A DNA stretch of 38,208 bases from Gordonia amicalis NBRC 100051 = JCM 11271. Its GTDB lineage: Bacteria; Actinomycetota; Actinomycetes; Mycobacteriales; Mycobacteriaceae. The position numbers and the translations under genes are program-made. Positions 16,583 through 25,946 of the stretch are shown here, one piece after another; position 1 is the stretch's first letter; every line of letters starts with the position of its first letter. The stretch is from assembly GCF_000332995.1 (NCBI RefSeq), contig NZ_BANS01000054.1, positions 1 through 38,208 on the forward strand. Reading direction: 5' to 3'. Below the pieces are notes generated by a model, which had not been told where the DNA came from, made no database searches, and saw only the letters and a program-made list of their open reading frames with translations.

Positions 16583-17751
16583 GCGGCGTATTCGGTTTCC
16601 TGCGTAGAAATTCGGTGCTCGTCGGGAACATCGGGCTCGTGCTGGTCATGGTCGTCGGACTCGGTTACCTGGCGCTCGGCACGTTGCGGTGGGAACCGTT
16701 CGCGGACAAGTACAAGCTGACCATCGAGTTCCCGATCTCCGGTGGTCTGCAGGAGACCTCGGGTGTGACGCTGCGCGGTGCGCGTATCGGCGAGGTCGAC
16801 ACCATCCGCGTGGAACCGGATTCGGTGACGGTGAAGGTGACGGTCGACGACCGGTACAAGATCAACCGCGACAGCACCGTTGCGGCGCTGGGGTTGTCGG
16901 CGGCGGGCGAGCAGTACGTCGACTTCCAGCCGACCACCTCCGAGGGGCCGTACCTGAAGGACGGCGACGTGATCAAGGCCGGCCAGACCAAGGTCACCGT
17001 GCCGTTCTCCGACCTTCTCGAGTCCTCCCTGGATCTCATCCAGCAGATCGATCCGGCCGAACTCCGCTCGGCGGTGGACAATCTGAAGGTCGCGCTGTAT
17101 TCCGAGGACGGCTCCAACGATCTGGAAGTGCTGTTCGACTCGGGCGGCACGATCTTCGCGCGGCTGTACACCGCATTGCCCGAGACCACGAGGCTGATCC
17201 AGAACGCGGGCACCATCTTCAAGACGACCGCCGACATCCAGCCCGACTTCGGGAACACGGTGTCGTCGCTGAGCGACCTGATCAACAACGCCGCCGCCTC
17301 CGACAGGGAACTGCGCACCCTGCTCGATCGCGGCCCGTCGCAGATGACCAGCCTCGCCGGTTCGATCAATCAGCTCACCGATCCGGTGACCGACGTGATG
17401 AAGCAGTTCCTCGACATCGCCGAGCAGGGCGCGCTGCGAGCACCGGCTCTGGCGACGCTGATGCCGTCGATCCGGGACGCGAGCATCAAGAGCCTCACCA
17501 TGTTCCACGACGGCGCGTGGTGGACTTTCGGTTCGGTGTATCCGCGGCCGAGCTGCAGCTACCCGGTCACCCCGCGTCGGCCGACCAAGGTCCTCGAGCT
17601 GACCATCCCGACCAATCTGTACTGTGTGACCGAGGATCCGAACCAGCAGATCCGTGGCTCGGCCAACGCACCACGACCGCCGGGCGACGACACTGCCGGG
17701 CCGCCACCGCGTTACGACCCGAATGCCCGCACAGTGCCGCTCGACAAATGA
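16579..17751 (+). CDS. MceF-type subunit
   Basis: Sixth MCE subunit, 390 residues, completing the A-F hexamer. One membrane helix at about residues 13-34 (LVGNIGLVLVMVVGLGYLAL) is followed by the MCE domain (GLQETSGVTLRGARIGEV, AAGEQYVDFQP). A helical region follows, then a short proline-rich tail after CVTEDPNQQIRG. ATG 16579 overlaps the mceE stop; the GTG at 16570 is an alternative. The tail is shorter than in mycobacterial Mce1F. Confidence 0.9.
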   Translation: MSGVFGFLRRNSVLVGNIGLVLVMVVGLGYLALGTLRWEPFADKYKLTIEFPISGGLQETSGVTLRGARIGEVDTIRVEPDSVTVKVTVDDRYKINRDSTVAALGLSAAGEQYVDFQPTTSEGPYLKDGDVIKAGQTKVTVPFSDLLESSLDLIQQIDPAELRSAVDNLKVALYSEDGSNDLEVLFDSGGTIFARLYTALPETTRLIQNAGTIFKTTADIQPDFGNTVSSLSDLINNAAASDRELRTLLDRGPSQMTSLAGSINQLTDPVTDVMKQFLDIAEQGALRAPALATLMPSIRDASIKSLTMFHDGAWWTFGSVYPRPSCSYPVTPRRPTKVLELTIPTNLYCVTEDPNQQIRGSANAPRPPGDDTAGPPPRYDPNARTVPLDK

Positions 17752-17778
17752 CGCCCAGACAAGTTGCGTGACCTGTAG

Positions 17779-18630
17779 ATGACAGACCGTGAGAAGCCAG
17801 ATCTCGACAAGAACACCGACGTGACCGCGGACAGCGCCACCGGCGAGGAGAGCGGCACAGACGAACTCGGCGCCGGAGGATCGGGAGCCGAGGAGAAGAC
17901 GACCGCAGCGCGGCAGGCCACGGACGCTGCCACGACCCCGCGCGGAAAGTCGGCTCGTCGCACCGGTTCCGGAGCGGCGGTCAGCGAGCCCGATCCCGAG
18001 CCCGGCCCCGCGGCCGCCGGCAAGAAGGAGTTCTCGCTGACGGTCACCGCGAGCGGGATCAAGCGCGCATTCGGTGCGTTGGCGATCGTCGCGCTGATCG
18101 TGGCCGGCGTGTTCCTCGGCTGGCGGACCTACACGCTGCAGAGCGAGGCGAATGCCTTCGCCGACGCAAAGACCGCGTCGGCGGATTTCGTCACCAAGCT
18201 GGTGACGACCCTCAACGCAGACAATGCGGGCAACTCCAAGGAACTACTCGGTCCGCTGTCGACCGGTGAGCTGCGTCAGCGTCTCGAGCAGGAGCGCGCG
18301 GACACCGAGCAGAACGTCGAGTCGCTCAAGATCGAGGTCTCGTCGAAGATCAGTGTCGTCGCGGTCGAGACCGTGGACACCGACACCGCCAAGACGGTCG
18401 TGATGGCGGAGGTGACCGGACGCAGCGTCAAACTGCCCTCCGGGGGAACCAGTCTCATGGTGTTCCGGCTCGATCTGAGCAAGGAGGACGGCACGTGGCT
18501 GGTCTCGAAGGTCGACGGTCCGCCCGGTAGCCCGAGCGGTCAGATCGACCCCTCGCAGTCGTTGCCGGGGGCCGGTGGGGCACCCGCACCTGCGCCGAGT
18601 CCCGCGCCGGCGCCCGCCCCCGCCGGCTGA
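17779..18630 (+). CDS. Mce-associated membrane protein
   Basis: A 283-residue Mas-type protein of the kind found at the 3' end of Mce operons, where it is thought to stabilise the transporter. It has a long acidic, low-complexity cytoplasmic N-terminus (about residues 1-95), one membrane helix at about 97-114 (FGALAIVALIVAGVFLGW), and a periplasmic domain of the NTF2-like Mas type (about 118-250). A Pro-Ala tail (PAPAPSPAPAPAPAG) ends the protein. It starts 27 bases after mceF and has only a weak ribosome site. It ends 34 bases before the convergent treY stop and is the last gene of the operon. Confidence 0.85.
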   Translation: MTDREKPDLDKNTDVTADSATGEESGTDELGAGGSGAEEKTTAARQATDAATTPRGKSARRTGSGAAVSEPDPEPGPAAAGKKEFSLTVTASGIKRAFGALAIVALIVAGVFLGWRTYTLQSEANAFADAKTASADFVTKLVTTLNADNAGNSKELLGPLSTGELRQRLEQERADTEQNVESLKIEVSSKISVVAVETVDTDTAKTVVMAEVTGRSVKLPSGGTSLMVFRLDLSKEDGTWLVSKVDGPPGSPSGQIDPSQSLPGAGGAPAPAPSPAPAPAPAG

Positions 18631-18664
18631 CCGACCGCGGATTCCGCTCCAGCCGCGCGGGAAC

Positions 18665-21001
18665 TCAGTCCCGGACGAGGATCGCGACCGAATGGTCGGC
18701 CCTGGCCATGGCCAGGTCGACGGTCTCGTCGTAGACCTTCCCGGTGCGGACATCGCGCCAGCGCACCCCCGAGGGCAGTCCGATGACGGTGTCGATCGCC
18801 GCCTCGGGGTCGAGGCTGTGCGTGAACCGTGCGGTGATCACGACGACCTCGGCGACCTCGCGGGAACCGCGGGTGAATGCGACGGTGCGGTCGGAGGCCG
18901 GACCGTCGGCGGGAAGGCGGTCATAGGTGCTCGTGGCGCCGAACGCGTCCTGGTATCGGGCACGGACACCGAGCGCGGTCCGTACCAGCTCGGCCTTCGG
19001 GTGATCCAGGGATCGACCGAAGTCCACGGGCCGCCGGTTGTCGGGGTCGACAAGCGAGTCCTCCCACCACTCGGTGCCCTGATAGATGTCCGGGACGCCG
19101 GGACCGAGTAGAGCTATCGCCTTGCGCGCGAGGCTTTCCTGCCGCCAGGCGGATTCGGTCCGGGCGACGAGTTCACTGACCGCGCTCGCGATCGGTTCGG
19201 TGGTGACCTGGGTGATCCACCGTTCGATCGCGGCTTCGAAGTCCTCGTCGACCTCGGTCCAGGTGGTACGAAGACCGGCTTCACGGGCAGCCTTGCGGGC
19301 GTAATCGACGATGCGGGTACGCAACTCGTCGGTGACCACCCCGTCGGCGGGTTCTGCGCCGGGCCGGGACCCGGCGGCCGGCCACACCCCGAAGATGTTC
19401 TGCAGCAGGAAATAGCACGTCAGGTTGTCCGGGACGTCCGTGCCCAGCCAGACGCGTTCGATGAGCAGGGACCACCGCTCGGGCACCTGGGCGAGGAGGG
19501 CGATACGAGCGCGGACGTCCTCACCGCGTTTGGTGTCGTGGGTCGACGTCGCGGTCATCGCGAGCGGCCAGCGGCGGGACCGATCGATGTTGTGGTCGTG
19601 GAAAGCGTTGAGCGACACCGACGGGTTCGCCGGATCGCCGCCGACCTCCTGCGCCGACACCAGGCGCGCGGTGCGGTAGAAAAGGCTGTCCTCGACGCTC
19701 TTCGCGGTCACCGCACCGCAGGTCTGCGCCAGGCGTGAGGTGGCCGCGCCCGGACTGCGTGTCGCCCGCACGATCGTGTCGAGCGCTCGTGTCAGCGAGG
19801 GCTTCTCGGTCGCGATCCGTACGGCTGTGATCTCCAGTCGCGGCCGTAGCGACGGATAGTCCGCCCGGTAGACGCCGAGGGAGGCGATCAGCTCGGCGCA
19901 CGCCTCGGCGATGGCGTCGGCGTCGGCGGCGGGGTCGGAGTGGGTGATCGCGCGGACGAGTCGACGGAGTTCGGTGGGGAAGGATTCGCGCAGAGTCGTC
20001 AGCTTGCGCTGGTGTTCCACCGATGCCATCCACTGCGCATCGCCGGTGTCACCGGTGAGGTGCTCGTTGAGTTCGGTGAGCTGGACGACGCCCGACGGGG
20101 CGACGAACAGGGCGTCGATGACGCGCATCTGGTCGTAGCCGGTGGTGCCCTCGACGGGGAGCGTCGGTTCGAGGGGTTCGTCCGGAGCGAGGATCTTCTC
20201 GATGTAGAGCAGTCGGTCGTCGCCGACATCGGAGCGGAGTCGGTGGAGGTACTGCTGGGGGTCCCAGAGTCCGTCCGGATGGTCGACGCGGACACCGTCG
20301 ATGAGGTCCTCGGCGAGGAGTTCGCGCAGCCACTCGTGCGTGGCGTCGTAGACCGCGGGGTCCTCCTGCCGAAGGCCCGCGAGCTCGTTGACGGTGAAGA
20401 AGCGGCGGTACCCGATCAGGCCGCTGTTCCACGGCACGAGCTTGTAGTGTTGTCGCGCATGGATTTCCGCGGGCGTGCCGTTCTCGGTGCCGGGTGCCAC
20501 AGGGAAGGCGTGGTCGTAGTAGCGCAGGTTGCCCTGCTCGTCGATCTCGAGCGGACTCAGGTCACCGTCGGCGGCGACGACCGGGAGTGCGATCTTGCCG
20601 CCGGCGCCGTTGTCGTCGCTGAGGTCGATGTCGAAGAACGAGGCGTAGGGCGAACGGACGCCGTGACGCAACAGGTCAGCGAACCAGGGGTTGGCGAGCG
20701 CATCCGCCACGCCGGTGTGGTTGGGGACGATGTCGATGATGAGGCCGAGGCCGCGGTCGGTTGCGGCCCTGCGGAGCGCACGCAGACCGTCGACACCGCC
20801 GAGGAGGTCGGACACGGCCGGCGGCGGGAGCCAGTCGTAGCCGTGGGTCGACCCGGCCGAGGCGGTTCCGATGGGGGAGAGGTAGACGTGACTGACCCCG
20901 AGCTCGACGAGATGGTCGAGCGTCTTCGCGACGTCGGCGAACCCGAAGTCGGCGTTGAGTTGGAAGCGGTAGGTGGCCCGAGGCGTCGGACGTGTGCTCA
21001 T
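18665..21001 (-). CDS. treY: Maltooligosyltrehalose synthase
   Basis: GH13 isomerase that turns the reducing end of a maltodextrin into an alpha,alpha-1,1-linked trehalosyl end, the substrate of TreZ. The 778-residue length is typical. Recognisable parts are the opening ATYRFQLNADFGFADV, GVSHVYLSP, IDIVPNHTGVA and the catalytic-aspartate segment DGVRVDHPDGLWDP. ATHDTKRGED and the C-terminal GVPDIYQGTEWWE complete the set. ATG 21001 lies four bases after the treX stop, so the two genes are probably translated together. treZ, usually the next gene, lies on the far side of the Mce operon. Confidence 0.95.
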   Translation of the reverse strand: MSTRPTPRATYRFQLNADFGFADVAKTLDHLVELGVSHVYLSPIGTASAGSTHGYDWLPPPAVSDLLGGVDGLRALRRAATDRGLGLIIDIVPNHTGVADALANPWFADLLRHGVRSPYASFFDIDLSDDNGAGGKIALPVVAADGDLSPLEIDEQGNLRYYDHAFPVAPGTENGTPAEIHARQHYKLVPWNSGLIGYRRFFTVNELAGLRQEDPAVYDATHEWLRELLAEDLIDGVRVDHPDGLWDPQQYLHRLRSDVGDDRLLYIEKILAPDEPLEPTLPVEGTTGYDQMRVIDALFVAPSGVVQLTELNEHLTGDTGDAQWMASVEHQRKLTTLRESFPTELRRLVRAITHSDPAADADAIAEACAELIASLGVYRADYPSLRPRLEITAVRIATEKPSLTRALDTIVRATRSPGAATSRLAQTCGAVTAKSVEDSLFYRTARLVSAQEVGGDPANPSVSLNAFHDHNIDRSRRWPLAMTATSTHDTKRGEDVRARIALLAQVPERWSLLIERVWLGTDVPDNLTCYFLLQNIFGVWPAAGSRPGAEPADGVVTDELRTRIVDYARKAAREAGLRTTWTEVDEDFEAAIERWITQVTTEPIASAVSELVARTESAWRQESLARKAIALLGPGVPDIYQGTEWWEDSLVDPDNRRPVDFGRSLDHPKAELVRTALGVRARYQDAFGATSTYDRLPADGPASDRTVAFTRGSREVAEVVVITARFTHSLDPEAAIDTVIGLPSGVRWRDVRTGKVYDETVDLAMARADHSVAILVRD

Positions 21002-21005
21002 CGTG

Positions 21006-23507
21006 TCAGGACGTCTTCCGCAGGACGAGCACGGACCGGCCGCCGACCGTCACCGAATCACCGGACGCCGCAGTCAGATCCGAGTCGCCGGCCGGGTGAG
21101 TGGTGTCGAGTTCGCCGGACCATTCCAGCCCGTACTGCTCCGGCGGGAGGTGGAAGTCGATGGGCTCGTAGTGGGCGTTGAAGCAGATGAAGAACGAGTC
21201 GTCGACGACCCACTCGCCCCGTTCGTCCTTCTCGCCGAGTCCCTTGCCGTTGAGGAACACCGCGAGACTCTTCCCGAATCCGCTGTCCCAGTCCGCACTG
21301 GTCATCTCCACGCCGGCGGGGGTGAGCCATGCGATGTCGAGGGCCTGGTCGCCCCACCGGATCGGCTTGCCGCCGAAGAATCGGCGTCGACGGAACACCG
21401 GATGTGCGGTGCGCAGGGCGATGGCCTTGCGGGTGAACTCCAGCAGGTCGGCGTTCTCCTCGGCGAGTGACCAGTCCACCCAGGACAATTCGGAGTCCTG
21501 GCAGTACACGTTGTTGTTGCCCTGCTGGGTGCGGCCGATCTCGTCGCCGTGGGCCAGCATCGGTGTGCCCTGCGACAAGAACAGGGTCGCCAGGATGTTG
21601 CGCTGCTGCCGGGCGCGCAGCGCGTTGATCTCGGGGTCGTCGGTCGGACCCTCGACGCCGCAGTTCCAGGACCGGTTGTGGCTTTCGCCGTCGCGGTTGT
21701 CCTCGCCGTTGGCCATGTTGTGTTTCTCGTTGTACGACACCAGGTCGCGCAGCGTGAAGCCGTCGTGGGCGATCACGAAGTTGATGCTCGCCAGCGGTCG
21801 TCGGCCGGTCGCCTCGTAGAGATCCGACGACCCGGTGAGCCGGGACGCGAACTCGCCCAGCGTGGACGGCTCCCCGCGCCAGTAGTCGCGGACGGTGTCG
21901 CGGTACTTCCCGTTCCATTCGGTCCACAACGGCGGGAAGTTGCCGACCTGATAGCCGCCTTCGCCGATGTCCCACGGTTCGGCGATCAGCTTGACCTGGC
22001 TCACCACCGGATCCTGTTGCACCAGATCGAAGAACGCCGACAGACGGTCGACGTCGTGGAGTTCGCGGGCCAGCGTGGAGGCGAGGTCGAAGCGGAAACC
22101 GTCGACGTGCATCTCCAGGATCCAGTAGCGCAGGGAGTCCATGATGAGCTGCAGCGTGTGCGGATGCCGTCCGTTGAGGCTGTTCCCGGTCCCCGTGTAG
22201 TCCATGTACATCTCGGGGTCGTCGTCGACGAGTCGGTAGTAGGCCGCGTTGTCGATGCCGCGGAAGCTGATCGTCGGGCCGAGGTGGTTGCCCTCGGCGG
22301 TGTGGTTGTAGACCACATCGAGGATGACCTCAATGTCCGCGTTGTGGAACTCCCGTACCATAGCCTTGAACTCGGTCACCGCACTGGCGGGCTGGTCCGG
22401 AGTCGAGGAGTACTCGATGTGTGGTGCCAGGAACCCGAAGGTGTTATACCCCCAGTAGTTTCGCAGCCCCTTGTCGCGGAGGACGAAGTCCTGCATGAAC
22501 TGGTGGACCGGCATCAGTTCGATCGCGGTGACACCCAACGACTTCAGGTGGTCGATGATCACCGGGTGGCAGAGGCCGGCGTAGGTGCCGCGGAGATGCT
22601 CGGGCACCCCGGGATGGGTGGCGGTCATACCCTTGACGTGGGCCTCGTAGATGACCGTCTGGTGATAGGGCCGGTTGGGCGACCGGTCGTTCTGCCAGTC
22701 GAAGTACGGGTTGATGACCACCGAGACCATCGTGTGTCCCAGCGAGTCGAGCGCGGGCATCGGGTTCTCGGGCGCGGGCTGGTTCTCCGGAAGTGGTTCA
22801 AGCACAGTCGCTTCCGGGTCCGGTGTGCCGTCGGCGCCGGAATCCTCGGCGCCGGAATCCTCCGTTCCCGCATTCTCGGCCCCCGAATCCTCTGCTCCGG
22901 TGTCCCCGGTGTCGGTGTCATCGGCTCCGGTGGCGTCCGCGTCCGGCGCCTGGTCATCGAACTCCGAATCGGCCTCCTCGACGGCCGCCTCGGGCGATTC
23001 CTCCGTGTCGTCGGGCGTCGGCAGGGGATAGGAGAAGAGCGAGGCGTCGCCGTCGAAGTCGCCGTGAAAAGCCTTGCCGTACGGGTCGAGAAGGAGTTTG
23101 CTCGGGTCACACCGCAGGCCGCGGGCGGGATCGTAGGGGCCGTAGACGCGGAAACCGTAGAACTGTCCGGGCACCACATTCGGCAGATAGCAGTGCCAAC
23201 AATAGCCGTCGACCTCTTCGAGGCGGATGCGCCGTTCCTTGCCCTCGCGGTCGATGAGGCACAGCTCGACGGCTTCGGCGACCTCGGAGAACAACGAGAA
23301 GTTCGTCCCCGCACCGTCGTAGGTTGCGCCGAGCGGGTACGGGGTGCCCGGCCAGACGGGGATCGGCGCGGGTTCGGGTTCGACGAGCGCGTCGGCCTGA
23401 ACCGGATCCTCCGGCATGGGGACCGGCGGGGTGTCGGTCGTGCTCGGGTCCGGGTGTTCACCCGTGGTTGGCGAAGCAGTAGTGCCCACCTTCGGAGACG
23501 ACGTCAT
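21006..23507 (-). CDS. treX: Glycogen debranching enzyme with acidic insert
   Basis: GH13 isoamylase-type enzyme of the TreX/GlgX group that removes alpha-1,6 branches so that TreY can act. Visible parts are the N-terminal fold (YPLGATYDGAGTNFSLFSE), DVVYNHTAEGNHLGPT, the nucleophile in VDGFRFDLASTLAR, the acid in LIAEPWDIGEGGYQVGNFPP and the third site in AHDGFTLRDLVSYNEKHN. The 833 residues exceed the usual 700-720; about 80-100 extra residues form an acidic Ala/Gly/Asp/Glu/Ser/Thr stretch between about 165 and 245, partly 15-base DNA repeats. A Pro-rich extension of about 45 residues precedes the fold. The ATG has no clear ribosome site; TAGTGT at 23514-23519 (- strand) ends seven bases before it, which would suit a leaderless transcript. 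Confidence 0.95.
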   Translation of the reverse strand: MTSSPKVGTTASPTTGEHPDPSTTDTPPVPMPEDPVQADALVEPEPAPIPVWPGTPYPLGATYDGAGTNFSLFSEVAEAVELCLIDREGKERRIRLEEVDGYCWHCYLPNVVPGQFYGFRVYGPYDPARGLRCDPSKLLLDPYGKAFHGDFDGDASLFSYPLPTPDDTEESPEAAVEEADSEFDDQAPDADATGADDTDTGDTGAEDSGAENAGTEDSGAEDSGADGTPDPEATVLEPLPENQPAPENPMPALDSLGHTMVSVVINPYFDWQNDRSPNRPYHQTVIYEAHVKGMTATHPGVPEHLRGTYAGLCHPVIIDHLKSLGVTAIELMPVHQFMQDFVLRDKGLRNYWGYNTFGFLAPHIEYSSTPDQPASAVTEFKAMVREFHNADIEVILDVVYNHTAEGNHLGPTISFRGIDNAAYYRLVDDDPEMYMDYTGTGNSLNGRHPHTLQLIMDSLRYWILEMHVDGFRFDLASTLARELHDVDRLSAFFDLVQQDPVVSQVKLIAEPWDIGEGGYQVGNFPPLWTEWNGKYRDTVRDYWRGEPSTLGEFASRLTGSSDLYEATGRRPLASINFVIAHDGFTLRDLVSYNEKHNMANGEDNRDGESHNRSWNCGVEGPTDDPEINALRARQQRNILATLFLSQGTPMLAHGDEIGRTQQGNNNVYCQDSELSWVDWSLAEENADLLEFTRKAIALRTAHPVFRRRRFFGGKPIRWGDQALDIAWLTPAGVEMTSADWDSGFGKSLAVFLNGKGLGEKDERGEWVVDDSFFICFNAHYEPIDFHLPPEQYGLEWSGELDTTHPAGDSDLTAASGDSVTVGGRSVLVLRKTS
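22831..22935 (-). repeat. 15-base repeats coding the acidic insert of TreX
   Basis: Seven consecutive 15-base units of the type TCGGCGCCGGAATCC (+ strand), the first two identical and the rest diverging, encode five-residue periods close to E-D-S-G-A or T-G-D-T-G. They lie inside the acidic insert at about residues 191-226. The in-frame 15-base period makes copy-number change between strains likely. Confidence 0.7.
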
Positions 23508-23624
23508 GGGTCGACACTAGTCGTGTTGCGTCAGGCGGTCATCTCGGACAGGGCATCATCCGGCAAAGCGGTCACGTCCGTCGTCCGCGTGGCCGCGGGT
23601 GGGCCGCGATGCGGAAGACGCAGG

Positions 23625-25823
23625 TCATGGAACCAGTGGGCCGGTCCACGGCAGTTGGGCCTCCATCTGCCGGCCGAGCTCGTCGGTGAGACTCCGGACA
23701 TACGTCGCCGAGAGGTGATGGGGATCCTTGTACACGGTGATGTTGCCGACGATCGCCGGGCAGAAGTCGTCGGTGCAGATGCCGTTCGACATGTCCAGCG
23801 GGTGGAAGTCTCGGCGGGTGGCGGCGAGTTCGCGCGCCGGGTCCTCGGGAGCGAGGACGGCAGCGCGCCGCGAACCACAGCTCTCCGCGTCGCCGCCGTC
23901 GGCGAGGCAGATCGGGGTGTCGATGGTGCCCTTGCCGTTCTTCGGCCACGGGGTGTCCCGCATGCCGAGCACCGGGATGCCGGCGTCGAGAAAGCGATCG
24001 AAGATCGGGGGGTAGTCCGGCGGCACCCAGTCGCCGGGCTGGTAGTCGCGCGGACGCGTCGAATTGGTGAAGACGGCGTCTGGTTTCTCGGAGATCACCC
24101 GGTCGATGACCCGCTGGCCCCAGTCGTAGCACTCGGGATAGGGGACGCCGCGTTGCTTGGGGATCTTGTTGGTCGACAGCGGGCAACCCATCTTCAGGTA
24201 GGTCTTGACCTTGAACCCGTTGCGCTTGCCGAGGGTGTCGAGCGCGGAGATCCACATCTCCGCGTGGGAACCGCCGGCCAGAGCGATCGTGCGGGTCGCG
24301 TTCGGGTCGCCGTAGACGCCGACGTGGATCTCGTTGTCGGTGAAGTCGCTCATGTACCCGTCGGTCGAGGTCTCCGGGAAGTCCTGGATCACCTCCAGGG
24401 CCGACGGCTGCGGGTCGAGCGCGGGGACGGGCCACCCGTCGAGGAGTGCGCGCGCACCCGGGTACGACCGCGGGTCGAGATTCTTGGTGTCGACGACGAT
24501 GTTGTCGACGTGGTTCTCCCACAGCTTGATACCGACGCCGGCCACCACGGTGCCGAGCAGCAGGATCGAGGTCACCACCGACGTGTAGGAGAGCCGGCGC
24601 GACCGGCCGTCGCGGGTGCCTCGAGTGAGGGCCGACCGGTCACCGCCGCGGAGCGGGTCCTCGATGTAGCGTTTCGTGAGCCAGGCCACACCGATCGAGA
24701 ACCCGAGAATCCCGACGCCCTCGAGGAAGTTCGCGTGGTTCTTGTCACGCCAGGTGAGATAGAAGATCAGCAACGGCCAGTGCCACAGGTACAGCGCGTA
24801 CGCGATGGTTCCCAGCCACACCGGCCACGTGCTCGCCAGCATCCGGTTGACCGCGGGCATCGTGTCCGGCGCCGCGTGACCGCCTCGCGCCGGCTTCTGC
24901 AGCGCGGTCGCGCCGGCCCAGATGATGAGCAGCGTCGCGCCGACCGGGACCAGCGCCATCGGACCCGGGTACTCGTTGACGCCGTCGATCCAGAAGCCGC
25001 AGCTGATGATCAGTGCCAGGGCCACGACGGTCGCGGCGTTGCGCACCCAGTTCGGCACCCGCAGACTCGGCAGCCAGATCGCCAGCAGGCCGCCGGCGAG
25101 CGGCTCCCAGAGCCGCGAGATCGTGGAGTAGTAGTTGTACGGCTGGTTGATGGCCATCCCACGATGTGCCCAGTAGAACGACCCCAGCGCGACCACGAAC
25201 ACCGCGGCGCCGACGAGGAACTTGATGACGCGAGGGTCGGCGAACGGACGCGCGAGCCGGGCGGCGACTTTCAGGAACCCGGCGAAGGCCAGCGCGACGA
25301 GCAGGGTCAGGACGAAGAACTGTCCCTGCATCGACATGGACCAGATGTGCTGCAGCGGGCTGTTCGCCGAACTCGCGGCCAGGTAGTCCTGCGAATTCAA
25401 CGCGAGATACCAGTTCTGGTAGTACAGCGCGCTCGCGACGACCTCCTGCCCGATGTTGGCCCAGCGCGTCTGCGGCAGGATCACGACGGTGAGGACCGTG
25501 ACGGCCAGGAGCACGGTGACCAGCGCGGGCAGTAGTCGCTTCAGCAGTCGCTTCAGCCGCGGCCACGGGTTCAGGGTGTCGCGGAAGGTGACGTTCGGCT
25601 TCTGGGCGTAGATCGCATGCCGCAGGAGCGAACCGAGAAAGAAGTACCCCGACAGGGTGAGGAAGACGTCGACGCCGCCGGAGACCTTGCCGAACCACAC
25701 GTGAAAACAGGCCACGAGGGTGATCGCGATACCGCGCAGACCGTCGAGGTCGGTGCGGTAGGCAGGGGTCGTCGGCGTCGAGGGGGCCGACTCCGGCGCC
25801 ACTACTCGAGTCGTCGATGCCAC
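23625..25823 (-). CDS. Acyltransferase-3 / SGNH-type membrane O-acyltransferase
   Basis: A 732-residue membrane protein of the OafA/Rv1565c type that transfers acyl groups to an envelope glycan or lipid; the acceptor is unknown. Residues to about 400 form the acyltransferase-3 domain with about ten helices; the opening YRTDLDGLRGIAITLVACFH, the FLTLSGYFF segment and PLLIFYL are typical. A linker and one helix lead to an extracytoplasmic SGNH domain with GGSHAEMW and the C-terminal YKDPHHLSATY catalytic pair. GTG 25823 (VASTTRVVAPE) is preferred to the GTG at 25904 because a -10-like TAGATT (25868-25873, - strand) lies between them. It is co-oriented with treX, 117 bases upstream of it, and downstream of the TetR gene. 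Confidence 0.88.
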   Translation of the reverse strand: MASTTRVVAPESAPSTPTTPAYRTDLDGLRGIAITLVACFHVWFGKVSGGVDVFLTLSGYFFLGSLLRHAIYAQKPNVTFRDTLNPWPRLKRLLKRLLPALVTVLLAVTVLTVVILPQTRWANIGQEVVASALYYQNWYLALNSQDYLAASSANSPLQHIWSMSMQGQFFVLTLLVALAFAGFLKVAARLARPFADPRVIKFLVGAAVFVVALGSFYWAHRGMAINQPYNYYSTISRLWEPLAGGLLAIWLPSLRVPNWVRNAATVVALALIISCGFWIDGVNEYPGPMALVPVGATLLIIWAGATALQKPARGGHAAPDTMPAVNRMLASTWPVWLGTIAYALYLWHWPLLIFYLTWRDKNHANFLEGVGILGFSIGVAWLTKRYIEDPLRGGDRSALTRGTRDGRSRRLSYTSVVTSILLLGTVVAGVGIKLWENHVDNIVVDTKNLDPRSYPGARALLDGWPVPALDPQPSALEVIQDFPETSTDGYMSDFTDNEIHVGVYGDPNATRTIALAGGSHAEMWISALDTLGKRNGFKVKTYLKMGCPLSTNKIPKQRGVPYPECYDWGQRVIDRVISEKPDAVFTNSTRPRDYQPGDWVPPDYPPIFDRFLDAGIPVLGMRDTPWPKNGKGTIDTPICLADGGDAESCGSRRAAVLAPEDPARELAATRRDFHPLDMSNGICTDDFCPAIVGNITVYKDPHHLSATYVRSLTDELGRQMEAQLPWTGPLVP

Positions 25824-25946
25824 AGGGAAGTCTTTCGGGTCGGGGACGGGCGGTTCGGCCGCGTAGCAATCTACCCGTCGAACCTGTGATTTCTCGATTC
25901 GCACCGCCCACGACGGCTGGTGGAGTCGGTCACGAGTCGGGGGATC

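Noticed and set aside
18635..18660. Possible hairpin between the Mce-associated gene and treY
   Set aside because: Only about five GC pairs with a 16-base loop and no T-run; not convincing as a terminator.
21549..25535. 1328-codon open frame on the + strand across treX and the acyltransferase
   Set aside because: It crosses two well-supported genes on the opposite strand and their gap, with composition rich in V, R, D and G typical of antisense shadows.
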